Source: DATATB01 sp036268995
GTDB lineage: Bacteria > Planctomycetota > Planctomycetia > Pirellulales > PNKZ01
Direction of reading: 5' to 3'
DNA: 64,000 nucleotides
Assembly (NCBI GenBank): GCA_036268995.1
Contig: DATATB010000143.1
Span: forward strand, 1 to 64,000
Positions 1 through 7,345 of the stretch are shown in pieces; position 1 is the stretch's first letter, and each line of letters begins with the position of its first letter. The translations under genes and the position numbers were made by a program. The notes below the pieces were generated by a model. That model ran no database searches. It worked only from the letters and a program-made list of their open reading frames with translations, and was not told where the DNA came from.

Positions 1-720
1 GCCGTGCTGGCCGGCAACGATTATCTCCGCGCGCAGGCGACCAGCTACATCGAGCCGGACCGCGTACACTGGATGCCCACGAGCGTCGATCCGCAGCGCT
101 ATCCGCTGGCGTGCCATCATGCCGAAGGCGCCCGGACCAGGCTGGTGTGGATTGGCCAGCACAGCACGCTCCCCTGCCTGACTTTTGCCCAGCCGCTGCT
201 GGCGGCGGCCGCTGCGCGCCTGCCGGGTTTGAGCCTGAAAGTCATCTGCAACCGTTTTCCGACGCTCGATCAGATCACGGTGCTGCCGCGCGTCTGGTCG
301 TCCGAAACCGAAGCCAACGAGATCGCCTCGGCCGACATCGGCGTGAGCTGGCTGCCCGACGATCCTTGGAGCCAGGGCAAGTGCGGGCTCAAAGTGCTGC
401 AATACATGGCGGCCGGCCTGCCGGTGGTGGCCAACCCGGTGGGCATGAACCGGCAAATGATCGTGCATGGCGAAAACGGCTATCTGGCCGAGTCGGCCGA
501 GGATTGGGCCGGAGCGATTGCTCGGCTGGCCGCCGATCCGGCCCTGCGGCAACGCATGGGAGCCGCCGGCCGGGCGATGGTCGAAGAGCACTACAGCGTC
601 CGCCGCTGGGCCAGTTGGTTTGCCGCGTTCATCGACCGCGTGGCCGGCCAACCGCCGCACTCTGAAAGCCACGCAGTGCCCCGGCCGCATTTCGCGCTCC
701 CGCGGGAGGTCTCGAGTTGA
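1..720 (+). CDS. Glycosyltransferase family 4, C-terminal part (cut by window edge)
   Basis: The frame is open to the first base, so the N-terminus lies outside the window. The visible 239 residues look like the C-terminal Rossmann half of a GT-B glycosyltransferase. They include a KCGLKVLQYMAAGLPVVA stretch, which corresponds to the donor-sugar binding helix of GT4 enzymes, followed by GENGYLAE and a helical end with ALRQRMGAAGRAMVEEHYS. Such enzymes transfer a sugar from a nucleotide donor in the cytoplasm or at the inner membrane, usually for exopolysaccharide or glycolipid. The acceptor cannot be told. Its stop codon (718-720) overlaps the TTG start of the next gene, which suggests coupled translation. 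Confidence 0.85.
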   Translation, partial: AVLAGNDYLRAQATSYIEPDRVHWMPTSVDPQRYPLACHHAEGARTRLVWIGQHSTLPCLTFAQPLLAAAAARLPGLSLKVICNRFPTLDQITVLPRVWSSETEANEIASADIGVSWLPDDPWSQGKCGLKVLQYMAAGLPVVANPVGMNRQMIVHGENGYLAESAEDWAGAIARLAADPALRQRMGAAGRAMVEEHYSVRRWASWFAAFIDRVAGQPPHSESHAVPRPHFALPREVSS

Positions 721-1526
721 GGCATGCCCGGCTGTGGATGGCTGGCGGCACGATGCTGCTGGCCCTGGCGGTGCACGGCTGCATTGGCGTCGTCGACTCG
801 CCCAGTGCACTGCCCGCGCGCAACGCCGTGGTCTTCGACCAACTCGTGATCCACAGCAATTTTCACCTGCCGCACAACCATCGCCTGCTGAACGATCTGC
901 GGGTGCAGCGGGGCGACGTGCTGGCCAAGCTCAACCTGCCGGCCTCCGACGAGCCGATTCACGTCTACTTGTTCGAATCGGAAGACCGCTTCAGCGACTT
1001 CCTGGAAGAGTATCATCCCGAGTTTCCCGCCCGCCGGGCGTTCTTTGTCGAAAGCGACACGCGGCTGGCCGTGTATGCCCAGTGGGGCGAGCGCGTGGCC
1101 GAAGATCTGCGGCACGAAGTGGCCCACGGCTACCTGCATTCGGTCGTGCGTGATATCCCGCTGTGGCTGGACGAGGGGCTGGCCGAATATTTCGAAGTGC
1201 CCCGCGGCAACGCAGGGCTCAACCGGCCGCACGTGCAATTGCTCGTGGACCGGCTGACCAAGCAGGGCTGGCGGCCGAACCTGGCGCGGCTGGAAACGCT
1301 GCCTTCGGCCAGCGACATGACGCAGGACGACTACGCCGAGAGCTGGCTCTGGGCCCATTGGATGCTGGAGACCGAGCCCGCGCGGCGCGAGCTGCTGCAA
1401 CAGTACCTGCTCGCGCTGCGGCAGCACGGCACGGCCCAGCCGCTGTCGCAGACCATCGGCCGCATCGCTCCCAACCCCGAGCGGGCCTTGATCGACCACC
1501 TCACCACGCTCGCCACCCGACTGTAG
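717..1526 (+). CDS. Lipoprotein with HExxH zinc metallopeptidase domain (DUF1570/peptidase MA-like)
   Basis: This 269-residue protein starts at a TTG that overlaps the preceding stop. GGGAGG about 7 bases upstream supports this start. The N-terminus is a lipoprotein signal with lipobox-like AVHGC. The core contains HEVAHGYLH, an HExxH zinc-binding motif, followed by LWLDEGLAEYFE, whose glutamate would be the third ligand as in gluzincin peptidases. That arrangement is typical of planctomycete DUF1570 and peptidase-MA-like proteins, probably anchored in a membrane and facing the periplasm. Substrate is unknown. Co-translation with a glycosyltransferase hints at an envelope role, but this is inference. 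Confidence 0.75.
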   Translation: MRHARLWMAGGTMLLALAVHGCIGVVDSPSALPARNAVVFDQLVIHSNFHLPHNHRLLNDLRVQRGDVLAKLNLPASDEPIHVYLFESEDRFSDFLEEYHPEFPARRAFFVESDTRLAVYAQWGERVAEDLRHEVAHGYLHSVVRDIPLWLDEGLAEYFEVPRGNAGLNRPHVQLLVDRLTKQGWRPNLARLETLPSASDMTQDDYAESWLWAHWMLETEPARRELLQQYLLALRQHGTAQPLSQTIGRIAPNPERALIDHLTTLATRL

Positions 1527-1553
1527 AAGCCAGAGATGACGCGCGATCCAAAG

Positions 1554-1575
1554 CCCACGGACTGCGGTCCGTGGG
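1554..1575. terminator. Hairpin between convergent genes, CCCACGGAC/GTCCGTGGG family
   Basis: A perfect 9-bp stem (CCCACGGAC and GTCCGTGGG) with a four-base loop lies between the stop of the lipoprotein gene and the convergent stop of the cytochrome b gene. The same stem recurs at 25495-25516 and 36744-36765. Here there is no T-run, so it may be a repeat or a factor-assisted bidirectional terminator rather than a classic intrinsic one. Confidence 0.5.
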
Positions 1576-1581
1576 GGGCGC

Positions 1582-3528
1582 TTATCGCGCTCCCGCTTGA
1601 ATCGCCTCGGGCTCGGCGATGGCCGGGGCGGCCGGCTCGTACCATTCGCCGCGCAACCAGTGGACGAGCATCTCCAGCTCCAGCGGGTTCAGCCGGTTGC
1701 GCTCGGGTTCCTTGAATGCGGCCGAGGCCGGCATGCGATCGTTGTTGCCGTCGTAATAACGATCGCTCTCGGGCTGGCTGATCATGCCCAGCATCCACTC
1801 GTAGCTGCCATAGCCGGTCAGATCGGGCGAGCTGCCCAACTCGCCGGCTTCGTGAAACTTGTGGCAGTCGGTGCATTGCTGCTGGATGAGCTTGCGGCCG
1901 GCCGCGATGGTGGCTCCGTCCTTGGCGTCTTCGGCAGCCTGCGACCGCAACTGAGCTTCGGCCGAGAGGGCCACGACGATCTGCTCGACCTGCTGCGGCT
2001 TGAGCTTCTTCAGATCGCCTTTGACGAATCCCGCCATGTCGCCGTCGGCATGCGAGGTGTTGCCGAAGTAGCGAGGGCTCGAAATGCCCGACTTGGGATC
2101 GGGGCTGAGCAGTCCGCGCAGCCATTGCCGGCTGGCGAAGCCGTACAGATTGGGCGCCGAGGGTTTCGCGGACTTGTGGCCTTGGCCTTGCGCATCGACG
2201 CGATCGTGGCAGGCCGTGCAAGTGGCTTCGGCAAAAATCCGCGGCCCCTGCGTCTTGGCGTCGCGGCGCAACAGCGCGATGGCACCCAGCGGAGGAATGC
2301 CCTCGGGCGCGCGGATCAGCGCAACGGCCCGATGGGCGCTGGCTTCGGCATCCTCGACCGCTTCGAGATAGCCCTCGGATTCTTCAAGCTGCTTGGGATT
2401 CGCGGGCATGACGCGGTTGGCCAGTTGCACGGCCATGCTCGAGCCATTGGCCTGGTTGTCGTCGTGCCAGGCTTGGGCCGTAAGCAGGCCTGCGCCCACC
2501 AGCAGGCAACCGAGCAGGCAGATATTGAAGACGTGCCCCAGCTTCCAGCGGCCCAACAGCGGCATCAGGAACAACATCAGCATCACGATGCTGGGGACGA
2601 TGATCGCGCCGATGATCTCGCGATCGCCGGGAAAATACTTGAGAAACTGGAACAGAAACAGGAAGTACCATTCCGGCCGCGCCGCCGAATACGGATTGGC
2701 CGCGTCGGCCGGGGCGCCCAAGTCGGCGCCCAGCATGTCGCCCGGCCGCGCGCCGTGCAGGCCGCCGCCCATGATCGCCGGCTTGAACACGAAAAACAGC
2801 ACCACGCACAACACGGCCAGGCAGGCCACCGCGTCTTTGAGCACCTGGTCGGGCCAGAACGCGCAATCCGGACGGCGGCCCGGCTTGCGGCAATGAATGC
2901 CATGCCGCCGGAAGATCGCGATGTGCAAGACGAGGAAGAAAACCAGCAAGCCGGGCAGCACTCCGGCGTGCAGCGCAAAAAATCGCGTAAGCGTCAGATG
3001 GCCATAATCGGCGCCGCCGACGACCAGTTGCTGCAATTGTCCGCCGACGCCGGGAACAATGCCCATCAGGTTCGTGGCCACGCGCGTGGCCCAATAGCCC
3101 TTCTGGTCCCAGGGCAGCAGGTAGCCGGTGAGCGAGAGCCCCAGCACGATCTGCATCAGGATCAGGCCCAGCCAGAAGTTCACTTCGCGCGGCGCGCGGT
3201 ACGCGCCGTCGATCACCACTTGCAACAAGTGCAGCGCCAGCAGCACGACCATGGCCTGGGCCATGAAGTGGTGCAGCCCGCGCAGCAGCCAGCCGCCGAA
3301 CATTTCGTATTGCACGTAGGCCACGCTTTCCCAGGCGGTCTGACCGCTGGGGCTGTAGCACATCCACAAAAAGATGCCGGTAATCACCTGCACGCTGAAG
3401 GCGAACACCAGCGTGCTGCCCCAGACATAGCGCCAGCGGGCCCCGCCGGGAATGTTCTCGTACAGGGCTTCGTGCACGAGGCCGCGAATACCGGTGCGAT
3501 CGTCCAACCAATCAACGAGTGGTTTCAT
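1582..3528 (-). CDS. Cytochrome b fused to a dihaem cytochrome c
   Basis: This 648-residue protein is the membrane core of a quinol:cytochrome c oxidoreductase (bc/b6f-type complex). Residues 1-~375 are cytochrome b. Histidines in HHFMAQAMVVLLALH and the segment FFALHAGVLPGLLVFFLVLH match the two b-haem helices, and PEWYFLFLFQFLKYF carries the quinol-site PEWY motif. After the last membrane segment (FNICLLGCLLVGAGLL) comes a long soluble tail with two CxxCH sites, CTACH and CTDCH, so the c1-like electron acceptor is covalently attached. The gene follows the Rieske gene with a 4-bp ATGA overlap. The cytochrome b part is longer than b6 alone, meaning that both the b6 and subunit-IV portions are in one chain. 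Confidence 0.93.
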   Translation of the reverse strand: MKPLVDWLDDRTGIRGLVHEALYENIPGGARWRYVWGSTLVFAFSVQVITGIFLWMCYSPSGQTAWESVAYVQYEMFGGWLLRGLHHFMAQAMVVLLALHLLQVVIDGAYRAPREVNFWLGLILMQIVLGLSLTGYLLPWDQKGYWATRVATNLMGIVPGVGGQLQQLVVGGADYGHLTLTRFFALHAGVLPGLLVFFLVLHIAIFRRHGIHCRKPGRRPDCAFWPDQVLKDAVACLAVLCVVLFFVFKPAIMGGGLHGARPGDMLGADLGAPADAANPYSAARPEWYFLFLFQFLKYFPGDREIIGAIIVPSIVMLMLFLMPLLGRWKLGHVFNICLLGCLLVGAGLLTAQAWHDDNQANGSSMAVQLANRVMPANPKQLEESEGYLEAVEDAEASAHRAVALIRAPEGIPPLGAIALLRRDAKTQGPRIFAEATCTACHDRVDAQGQGHKSAKPSAPNLYGFASRQWLRGLLSPDPKSGISSPRYFGNTSHADGDMAGFVKGDLKKLKPQQVEQIVVALSAEAQLRSQAAEDAKDGATIAAGRKLIQQQCTDCHKFHEAGELGSSPDLTGYGSYEWMLGMISQPESDRYYDGNNDRMPASAAFKEPERNRLNPLELEMLVHWLRGEWYEPAAPAIAEPEAIQAGAR

Positions 3529-4142
3529 GCCTTGGGCTTCTTTTCAGCCAGTCCGCTGTAGTAGTTGAGGTAGTCCACGAGCACTTGCTGCTCCTTGTCG
3601 CGGGTGACAACCTCGCACTTGAGCTCATCCATCCCGCGCGGCGCGACGCAGGGCATCACGCGCTGGCCGTCGAGCTGGAAAGCGCTGGTGTGGCAAGGGC
3701 ATTGGAACTGCTTGCGTTCTTCTTTAAGCTCCACGAAGCAGCCGGCATGCGGGCAGGTGGCGCTCAAGGCCTGCACCGTTGAGCTGCCGGGCAAACGCCG
3801 CAGATACACCGCTCCGACCGGCTGGTTGATATACCGGGTCCAGGCGTCGTCGCGGTCGGCAATCACGGGAAACAGCCGCGGCATGCCGTCGTCGGGCAGG
3901 GCGTCGAGCGTGGCCACGCGGATCGGCTCGTGCAGGCCTTGGCGGCGGCGCAGCGGATCGAGGAACACGGCCAGGCCCGAGGCCACGGGCACCACGCCCA
4001 CCAACGAGCCGATCACCACGGCCAAAGCCTTGCCAAAAAATCCGCGCCTGGGCGGAACAGCCGGCAGCGGCGCCTTGGCGACAGGCGCTGTCGGCCGTAG
4101 CTTGGGCGTCTGAGGCGCGGGAGCCAGAGGAATCTCGTCCAT
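3525..4142 (-). CDS. Rieske [2Fe-2S] protein of the quinol oxidase complex
   Basis: About 205 residues. It has a proline-rich N-terminus, one membrane anchor (GKALAVVIGSLVGVVPVASG) and a Rieske fold with CPHAGC and CPCHTSAF, the two cysteine/histidine pairs that bind the cluster plus the extra disulphide cysteines. Two in-frame ATGs exist. The second (4142) is preferred because AAGGA sits about 8 bases before it, while the first (4148) is too close. The gene overlaps the cytochrome b fusion by 4 bp, so the two are one operon that takes electrons from quinol, presumably menaquinol given the mqn genes at 31-35 kb. The usual glycine or serine after CPCH is threonine here. Confidence 0.92.
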   Translation of the reverse strand: MDEIPLAPAPQTPKLRPTAPVAKAPLPAVPPRRGFFGKALAVVIGSLVGVVPVASGLAVFLDPLRRRQGLHEPIRVATLDALPDDGMPRLFPVIADRDDAWTRYINQPVGAVYLRRLPGSSTVQALSATCPHAGCFVELKEERKQFQCPCHTSAFQLDGQRVMPCVAPRGMDELKCEVVTRDKEQQVLVDYLNYYSGLAEKKPKA

Positions 4143-4316
4143 TGTCATTTCCTTATCAGAAGACTCGCGCCTGCCGACCGGCCAGCGGATGCACTCACGC
4201 CAGCGGCCGATTCGGAAACCAGCCGCTCATCAGAGATTGATTGGATCACACTCGCTCGAGGGGCAGGCGGCGCGAACTTGCTTGCGCCGGGTTTCGGGGC
4301 ATGTTTTCCAACAAAA

Positions 4317-5300
4317 TTATCGCATTGCGTTGCGCACAGCGTCAAGCACTTTGCCCTGGGCCGTTTCGACGGTGCCGGCAAGCGTGGCGCCGGCCGCCGC
4401 CTTGTGCCCGCCGCCGGCGAAACATTCGGCCAGCTTGCTGCAATCGACCGCGCCGCGGCTGCGAAAGCTGACCTTCACGCCACCGGCCGCCAATTCCACG
4501 AAGATCACGGCCACTTCGGTGCCCGCGACTTGCAGCGTCATGTTGATGATGTCTTCGGTGTCCGACGGCACGGCCCCGGTGGCGGCAAAATCCTCGCGGC
4601 GAATGTTGGTGTAAATCAGCCGGCCGCCAAGCTCCGTTTGGGCCCGAGCCAGCGTACACCCGACCAGCCGCAGCCGCGCCAGCGAATCGCGCTCGTAGAG
4701 CGCACGGTAAATGTCGGCCGGCACGGCGCCGCCTTCGATCAGTTCGGCCCCGGCCCGATAGGTGCCGGCTCCGGTCGAGGCGAAGCGGAACCACCCGGTA
4801 TCGGTGGCGACGGCGGCAAACAGCGGCGTGGCGATGTCCGGGGTCAGCCGCACGCCCAGATGCCGAGCGGCGTCCAGCACCAGCCGGCCGGTGGCCTCGG
4901 CGGTCGTGTCCTTAAAGGCCTCGGCGCCGAGGTCATCCTGGCTGACATGGTGATCGAGAATGTACTTTTTCGCCTGGCTGGCGCGCAGCACGTCGGCCAT
5001 CGGACCCAACTGAATCCAGGCGCTGGTGTCGAGCACCAGGATCGCGTCCGTATCGGCCAATTCGGCCGGAGTGATGTCGACGCCAATCGTGCGGATGCGG
5101 CGGCCGGGGTCCAGGAACGCCAGGTTAGGCGGCGTCTGCTGGCCATTGACGATCGTGACCCGCCTGCCGGCCGCTTCCAGCACGCCGGCCATGCCCAACT
5201 CGCTGCCCAGCGCATCGGCATCGGGCCGTATGTGGCTGGTGAGCACCCAGCGCTGGTGCGATCGCACGACTTCCGCAAACCGCGTCCAATTGACCTTCAT
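4317..5300 (-). CDS. nrnA: DHH-family oligoribonuclease/pAp phosphatase (NrnA-like)
   Basis: This 327-residue protein has the DHH phosphoesterase signature. The N-terminal half carries SHIRPDADALGSELG, ILVLDTS and LDHHVS, which are the metal-binding motifs I-III, plus ATDTGWFRF (motif IV). The C-terminal DHHA1 domain ends in CFAGGGHKAAAGATL, the substrate-binding GGGH motif. Family members degrade nanoRNA and remove the 3'-phosphate from pAp in the cytoplasm. The ATG at 5300 is chosen (MKVNWTRF); an upstream in-frame TTG at 5321 would add seven unconserved residues. It lies 36 bp downstream of ribF on the same strand. In many genomes nrnA and ribF also sit near infB/rbfA, which are not seen here. 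Confidence 0.9.
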   Translation of the reverse strand: MKVNWTRFAEVVRSHQRWVLTSHIRPDADALGSELGMAGVLEAAGRRVTIVNGQQTPPNLAFLDPGRRIRTIGVDITPAELADTDAILVLDTSAWIQLGPMADVLRASQAKKYILDHHVSQDDLGAEAFKDTTAEATGRLVLDAARHLGVRLTPDIATPLFAAVATDTGWFRFASTGAGTYRAGAELIEGGAVPADIYRALYERDSLARLRLVGCTLARAQTELGGRLIYTNIRREDFAATGAVPSDTEDIINMTLQVAGTEVAVIFVELAAGGVKVSFRSRGAVDCSKLAECFAGGGHKAAAGATLAGTVETAQGKVLDAVRNAMR

Positions 5301-5336
5301 TCGAGTCGTATCTCTTTGCAAGAGGTGAATAAGAGG

Positions 5337-6254
5337 CTAGGCGGTCTGCCGCGCGGCGGCCACGTCCCGCTGGAGCTGGACCCTTAACGCATCGACCCCG
5401 GCAAAAGTTTGAATGTCGCGTAAGCGCGCGAGGAATTCAACCTCCAGCGGTTCGCCATAAATCGGCCGGTCGAAGTCGATCAGGTGGACTTCGACCTTCA
5501 AGGCATGTTCGCCGAACGTGGGATTGGGCCCCACGTTGATGGCTGCCGGCCAGTCGCCATCGGCCAGGCAGGCCCGGCCGGCGTACACGCCCGGCCCCGG
5601 CAGCAGCGTGTCGATGGCGTCGAGATTGGCCGTGGGAAAGCCGAGCTTGGCCCCGCGGCCGGCGCCGTGCGTGACCATGCCGCGAATCCGATACGGCTCG
5701 GTGAGCAGCCGCCGGGCATCGTCGACGCGGCCGTCTAAGAGCAGCTTGCGGACCCGGGAGCTGGAAACCATCTCGCCATCGACCGCCACGCCGTCGACCA
5801 CCTCGAGCGTCATGCCGGCCTCGGCCGTAAAGCGGCGCAGCGTCTCGATAGTTCCCTGGCGGTCGTGGCCGAAGAAGAAGTTCGGCCCCTCGATCATGGC
5901 CTTGGCTGCCAGGCGGTCCACGATGATCGAATCGAAAAACTCGCGGGCCGTGAGCTTGAGCAGCGCCTCGTCGGTCGGATAGGCGATCACCGCGTCAACG
6001 CCCAGCGCTTCCAACAACTGAGCCTTGCGGGCCGTCCAAGTCAGCGGCGGCGGCGCGCTGGCCGGCCGCAGCAGCCGCACCGGATGCGGGTCGAAGGTAA
6101 ACACGGTCGCCAGCCCGCCCAAGCGACGCGCGGCGGCGATCAGCCGCCCGACAATCCGGGCGTGCCCCAGATGCACGCCATCGAAATTGCCGATCGCCAC
6201 CGCCCCCGAGCGCAGCTCGTCGGGCAGCGCAGCCAGATTGCGGACCAGTTTCAC
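5337..6254 (-). CDS. ribF: Bifunctional riboflavin kinase/FAD synthetase
   Basis: This 305-residue protein has the normal RibF length. The N-terminal nucleotidyltransferase shows AIGNFDGVHLGHARIVG (a GxFDGVHxGH motif) and ends near SSSRVRKLLLDG. The C-terminal flavokinase begins at the GMVTHGAGRGAKLGFPTANL segment, with PTAN as the kinase motif. It phosphorylates riboflavin to FMN and adenylates it to FAD in the cytoplasm. It starts with GTG at 6252-6254, with no strong ribosome-binding site. It is followed after 82 bp by an in-frame-independent nrnA on the same strand. FAD supply fits the many redox enzymes in this window, but that link is only circumstantial. Confidence 0.93.
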   Translation of the reverse strand: MKLVRNLAALPDELRSGAVAIGNFDGVHLGHARIVGRLIAAARRLGGLATVFTFDPHPVRLLRPASAPPPLTWTARKAQLLEALGVDAVIAYPTDEALLKLTAREFFDSIIVDRLAAKAMIEGPNFFFGHDRQGTIETLRRFTAEAGMTLEVVDGVAVDGEMVSSSRVRKLLLDGRVDDARRLLTEPYRIRGMVTHGAGRGAKLGFPTANLDAIDTLLPGPGVYAGRACLADGDWPAAINVGPNPTFGEHALKVEVHLIDFDRPIYGEPLEVEFLARLRDIQTFAGVDALRVQLQRDVAAARQTA

Positions 6255-6420
6255 TCGTAAGACAGTCCAGGGGTTTGGGATGCGGCGGCGGCATTATCGG
6301 CCGCTAGCCAAACCCGGTCAACCGGCGGGGGGCATGACCACACGCCGCTGGCCGTCGGCGCAAAGAGCCCGTCGCCCGGCGAAAAGGTGCCATTGGCACC
6401 AAGAAAAGGTCAGTGATCGC

Positions 6421-6726
6421 CTAATGCGTCAGCGCTTCGACGGTCAGTTTGAGACCGATCGCTTTGGCGACGGCGCTCAGCGTCGACAATCGTGGATTAC
6501 CCTTACGTGACAACGCCCGATAGAGGCTTTCGCGCTGGACTCCTGCCGCTTTGGCAATCTTTGCAACACCCCGCGCTTCGGCGACTTGCCGCAAGGCAAT
6601 TAAGAGCACTTGCGGCTCGTCGGAATCCTCGATCGCCGCACGGAGGTATTCAACGGCAAAGGCCGGATCGCCGCGCAGCTCGCGAATCAATGCCTCATCA
6701 TGCGAAATGCTTGCCTTGCGTTTCAT
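6421..6726 (-). CDS. HigA-type addiction-module antitoxin (XRE helix-turn-helix)
   Basis: This 101-residue protein begins MKRKASISHDEALIRELR. A Cro/CI-type helix-turn-helix lies at about residues 50-95 (GVAKIAKAAGVQRESLYRAL, then RLSTLSAVAKAIGLKL). The overall form matches the putative addiction-module antidote family that pairs with RelE/HigB (Gp49-like) toxins. The ATG overlaps the stop of the upstream toxin remnant (ATGA), as expected for a toxin-first higBA operon. The antitoxin looks intact and could still bind the palindrome at 6881-6898 to repress itself, although its toxin is truncated. Confidence 0.85.
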   Translation of the reverse strand: MKRKASISHDEALIRELRGDPAFAVEYLRAAIEDSDEPQVLLIALRQVAEARGVAKIAKAAGVQRESLYRALSRKGNPRLSTLSAVAKAIGLKLTVEALTH

Positions 6727-6872
6727 GCTTTGCGCGTCCTCGATCTGTAATCTCGCCAGTATTCGATGGCCCGTTTGATGTCGGCCGCTTGTTTTCGCTT
6801 GTCGCCGCCACAGAGCAAGAGCACGGTCGTTCGACCGACCATCGCGAAATAATGGGGGAGCACTCCAATCAT
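6723..6872 (-). pseudogene. Truncated HigB/RelE-family toxin (C-terminal half only)
   Basis: A 49-residue frame on the minus strand reads MIGVLPHYFAMVGRT, then VLLLCGGDKRKQAADIKRAI and EYWRDYRSRTRKA, and stops inside the ATG of the antitoxin gene. LLLCGGDKxxQxxDIxxA is the conserved C-terminal half of Gp49-like HigB toxins. Those toxins are usually about 95-110 residues, with an N-terminal half ending in a VxELRIDYGPGYRV-like segment that is absent here. A TAA in the same frame lies upstream, at 6894-6896. The remnant is short, out of reach of most gene callers, and was found by reading the frame ahead of the antitoxin. Loss of the N-terminal half probably inactivates the mRNA nuclease. Confidence 0.75.
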
Positions 6873-6880
6873 ACGGCAAT

Positions 6881-6898
6881 TGTAACTTTTAAGTTACA
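6881..6898. promoter_or_regulatory. Perfect palindrome, candidate antitoxin operator
   Basis: TGTAACTT-TT-AAGTTACA is a perfect 8-bp inverted repeat with a 2-bp centre, 8 bp upstream of the first ATG of the toxin remnant. Size and position fit the operator of a self-repressing XRE antitoxin. AT-rich sequence in a GC-rich background strengthens the reading. Binding is inferred. Confidence 0.6.
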
Positions 6899-6899
6899 T

Positions 6900-7345
6900 T
6901 TAGGTCAACCATCACGGCGTCCCAGTGTAGGCGTCTCGAAAGTAGGTGGAAAATACAGGCGAGCCCCGAAGGGGCGGAAGTCGTTAGCCAGGGGCGCGAG
7001 CCCCTGGGAAAACGTGCGACGATCAATGGCTTAGCCCCGAAGGGGCGGCAGAGGACTACCGCCCTTGCAGGGCTCGGCTACTTTTCCGCGCTGGAAGTCC
7101 AGGGGCTCACGGGCCTGGCTATTGACTCTCGGCCCCTCCGGGGCGAAGAAAACATCCAGCGGGCGCACCAACAAACAAGGCGCTCACACGGCGTCCCTTC
7201 GCGGCATTTCTACGGGGCAGCGGCTAGGGGTCGCTTTGCCACAGGCCCCGTCTGTGCCACCGGTTGCCGATCGTCGCCGCATGTGGCAACATGCTCTCTT
7301 TCGCTCATCGCATTCCCGTCACGCTTGCCAGCAAGAAGGTTTGGT
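6900..7345. repeat. Non-coding spacer with AGCCCCGAAGGGGCGG palindromic repeats
   Basis: No gene is supported in this 446-bp spacer ahead of xylA. It holds palindromic elements. AGCCCCGAAGGGGCGG occurs at 6962-6977 and 7033-7048. An inverted variant CGGCCCCTCCGGGGCGAAG lies at 7130-7148. CCAGGGGCGCGAGCCCCTGG lies at 6988-7007. They resemble REP-type intergenic palindromes. Confidence 0.6.

Noticed and set aside
1597..3561. Long plus-strand frame of 654 codons over the cytochrome b gene
   Set aside because: It is antisense to a clear cytochrome b with haem and PEWY motifs. Its product is rich in H, Q, A and R with no domain, a typical GC-rich shadow.
5301..5321. TTG start at 5321 for nrnA
   Set aside because: ATG 5300 gives a normal DHH N-terminus. 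The extra seven residues look unconserved.
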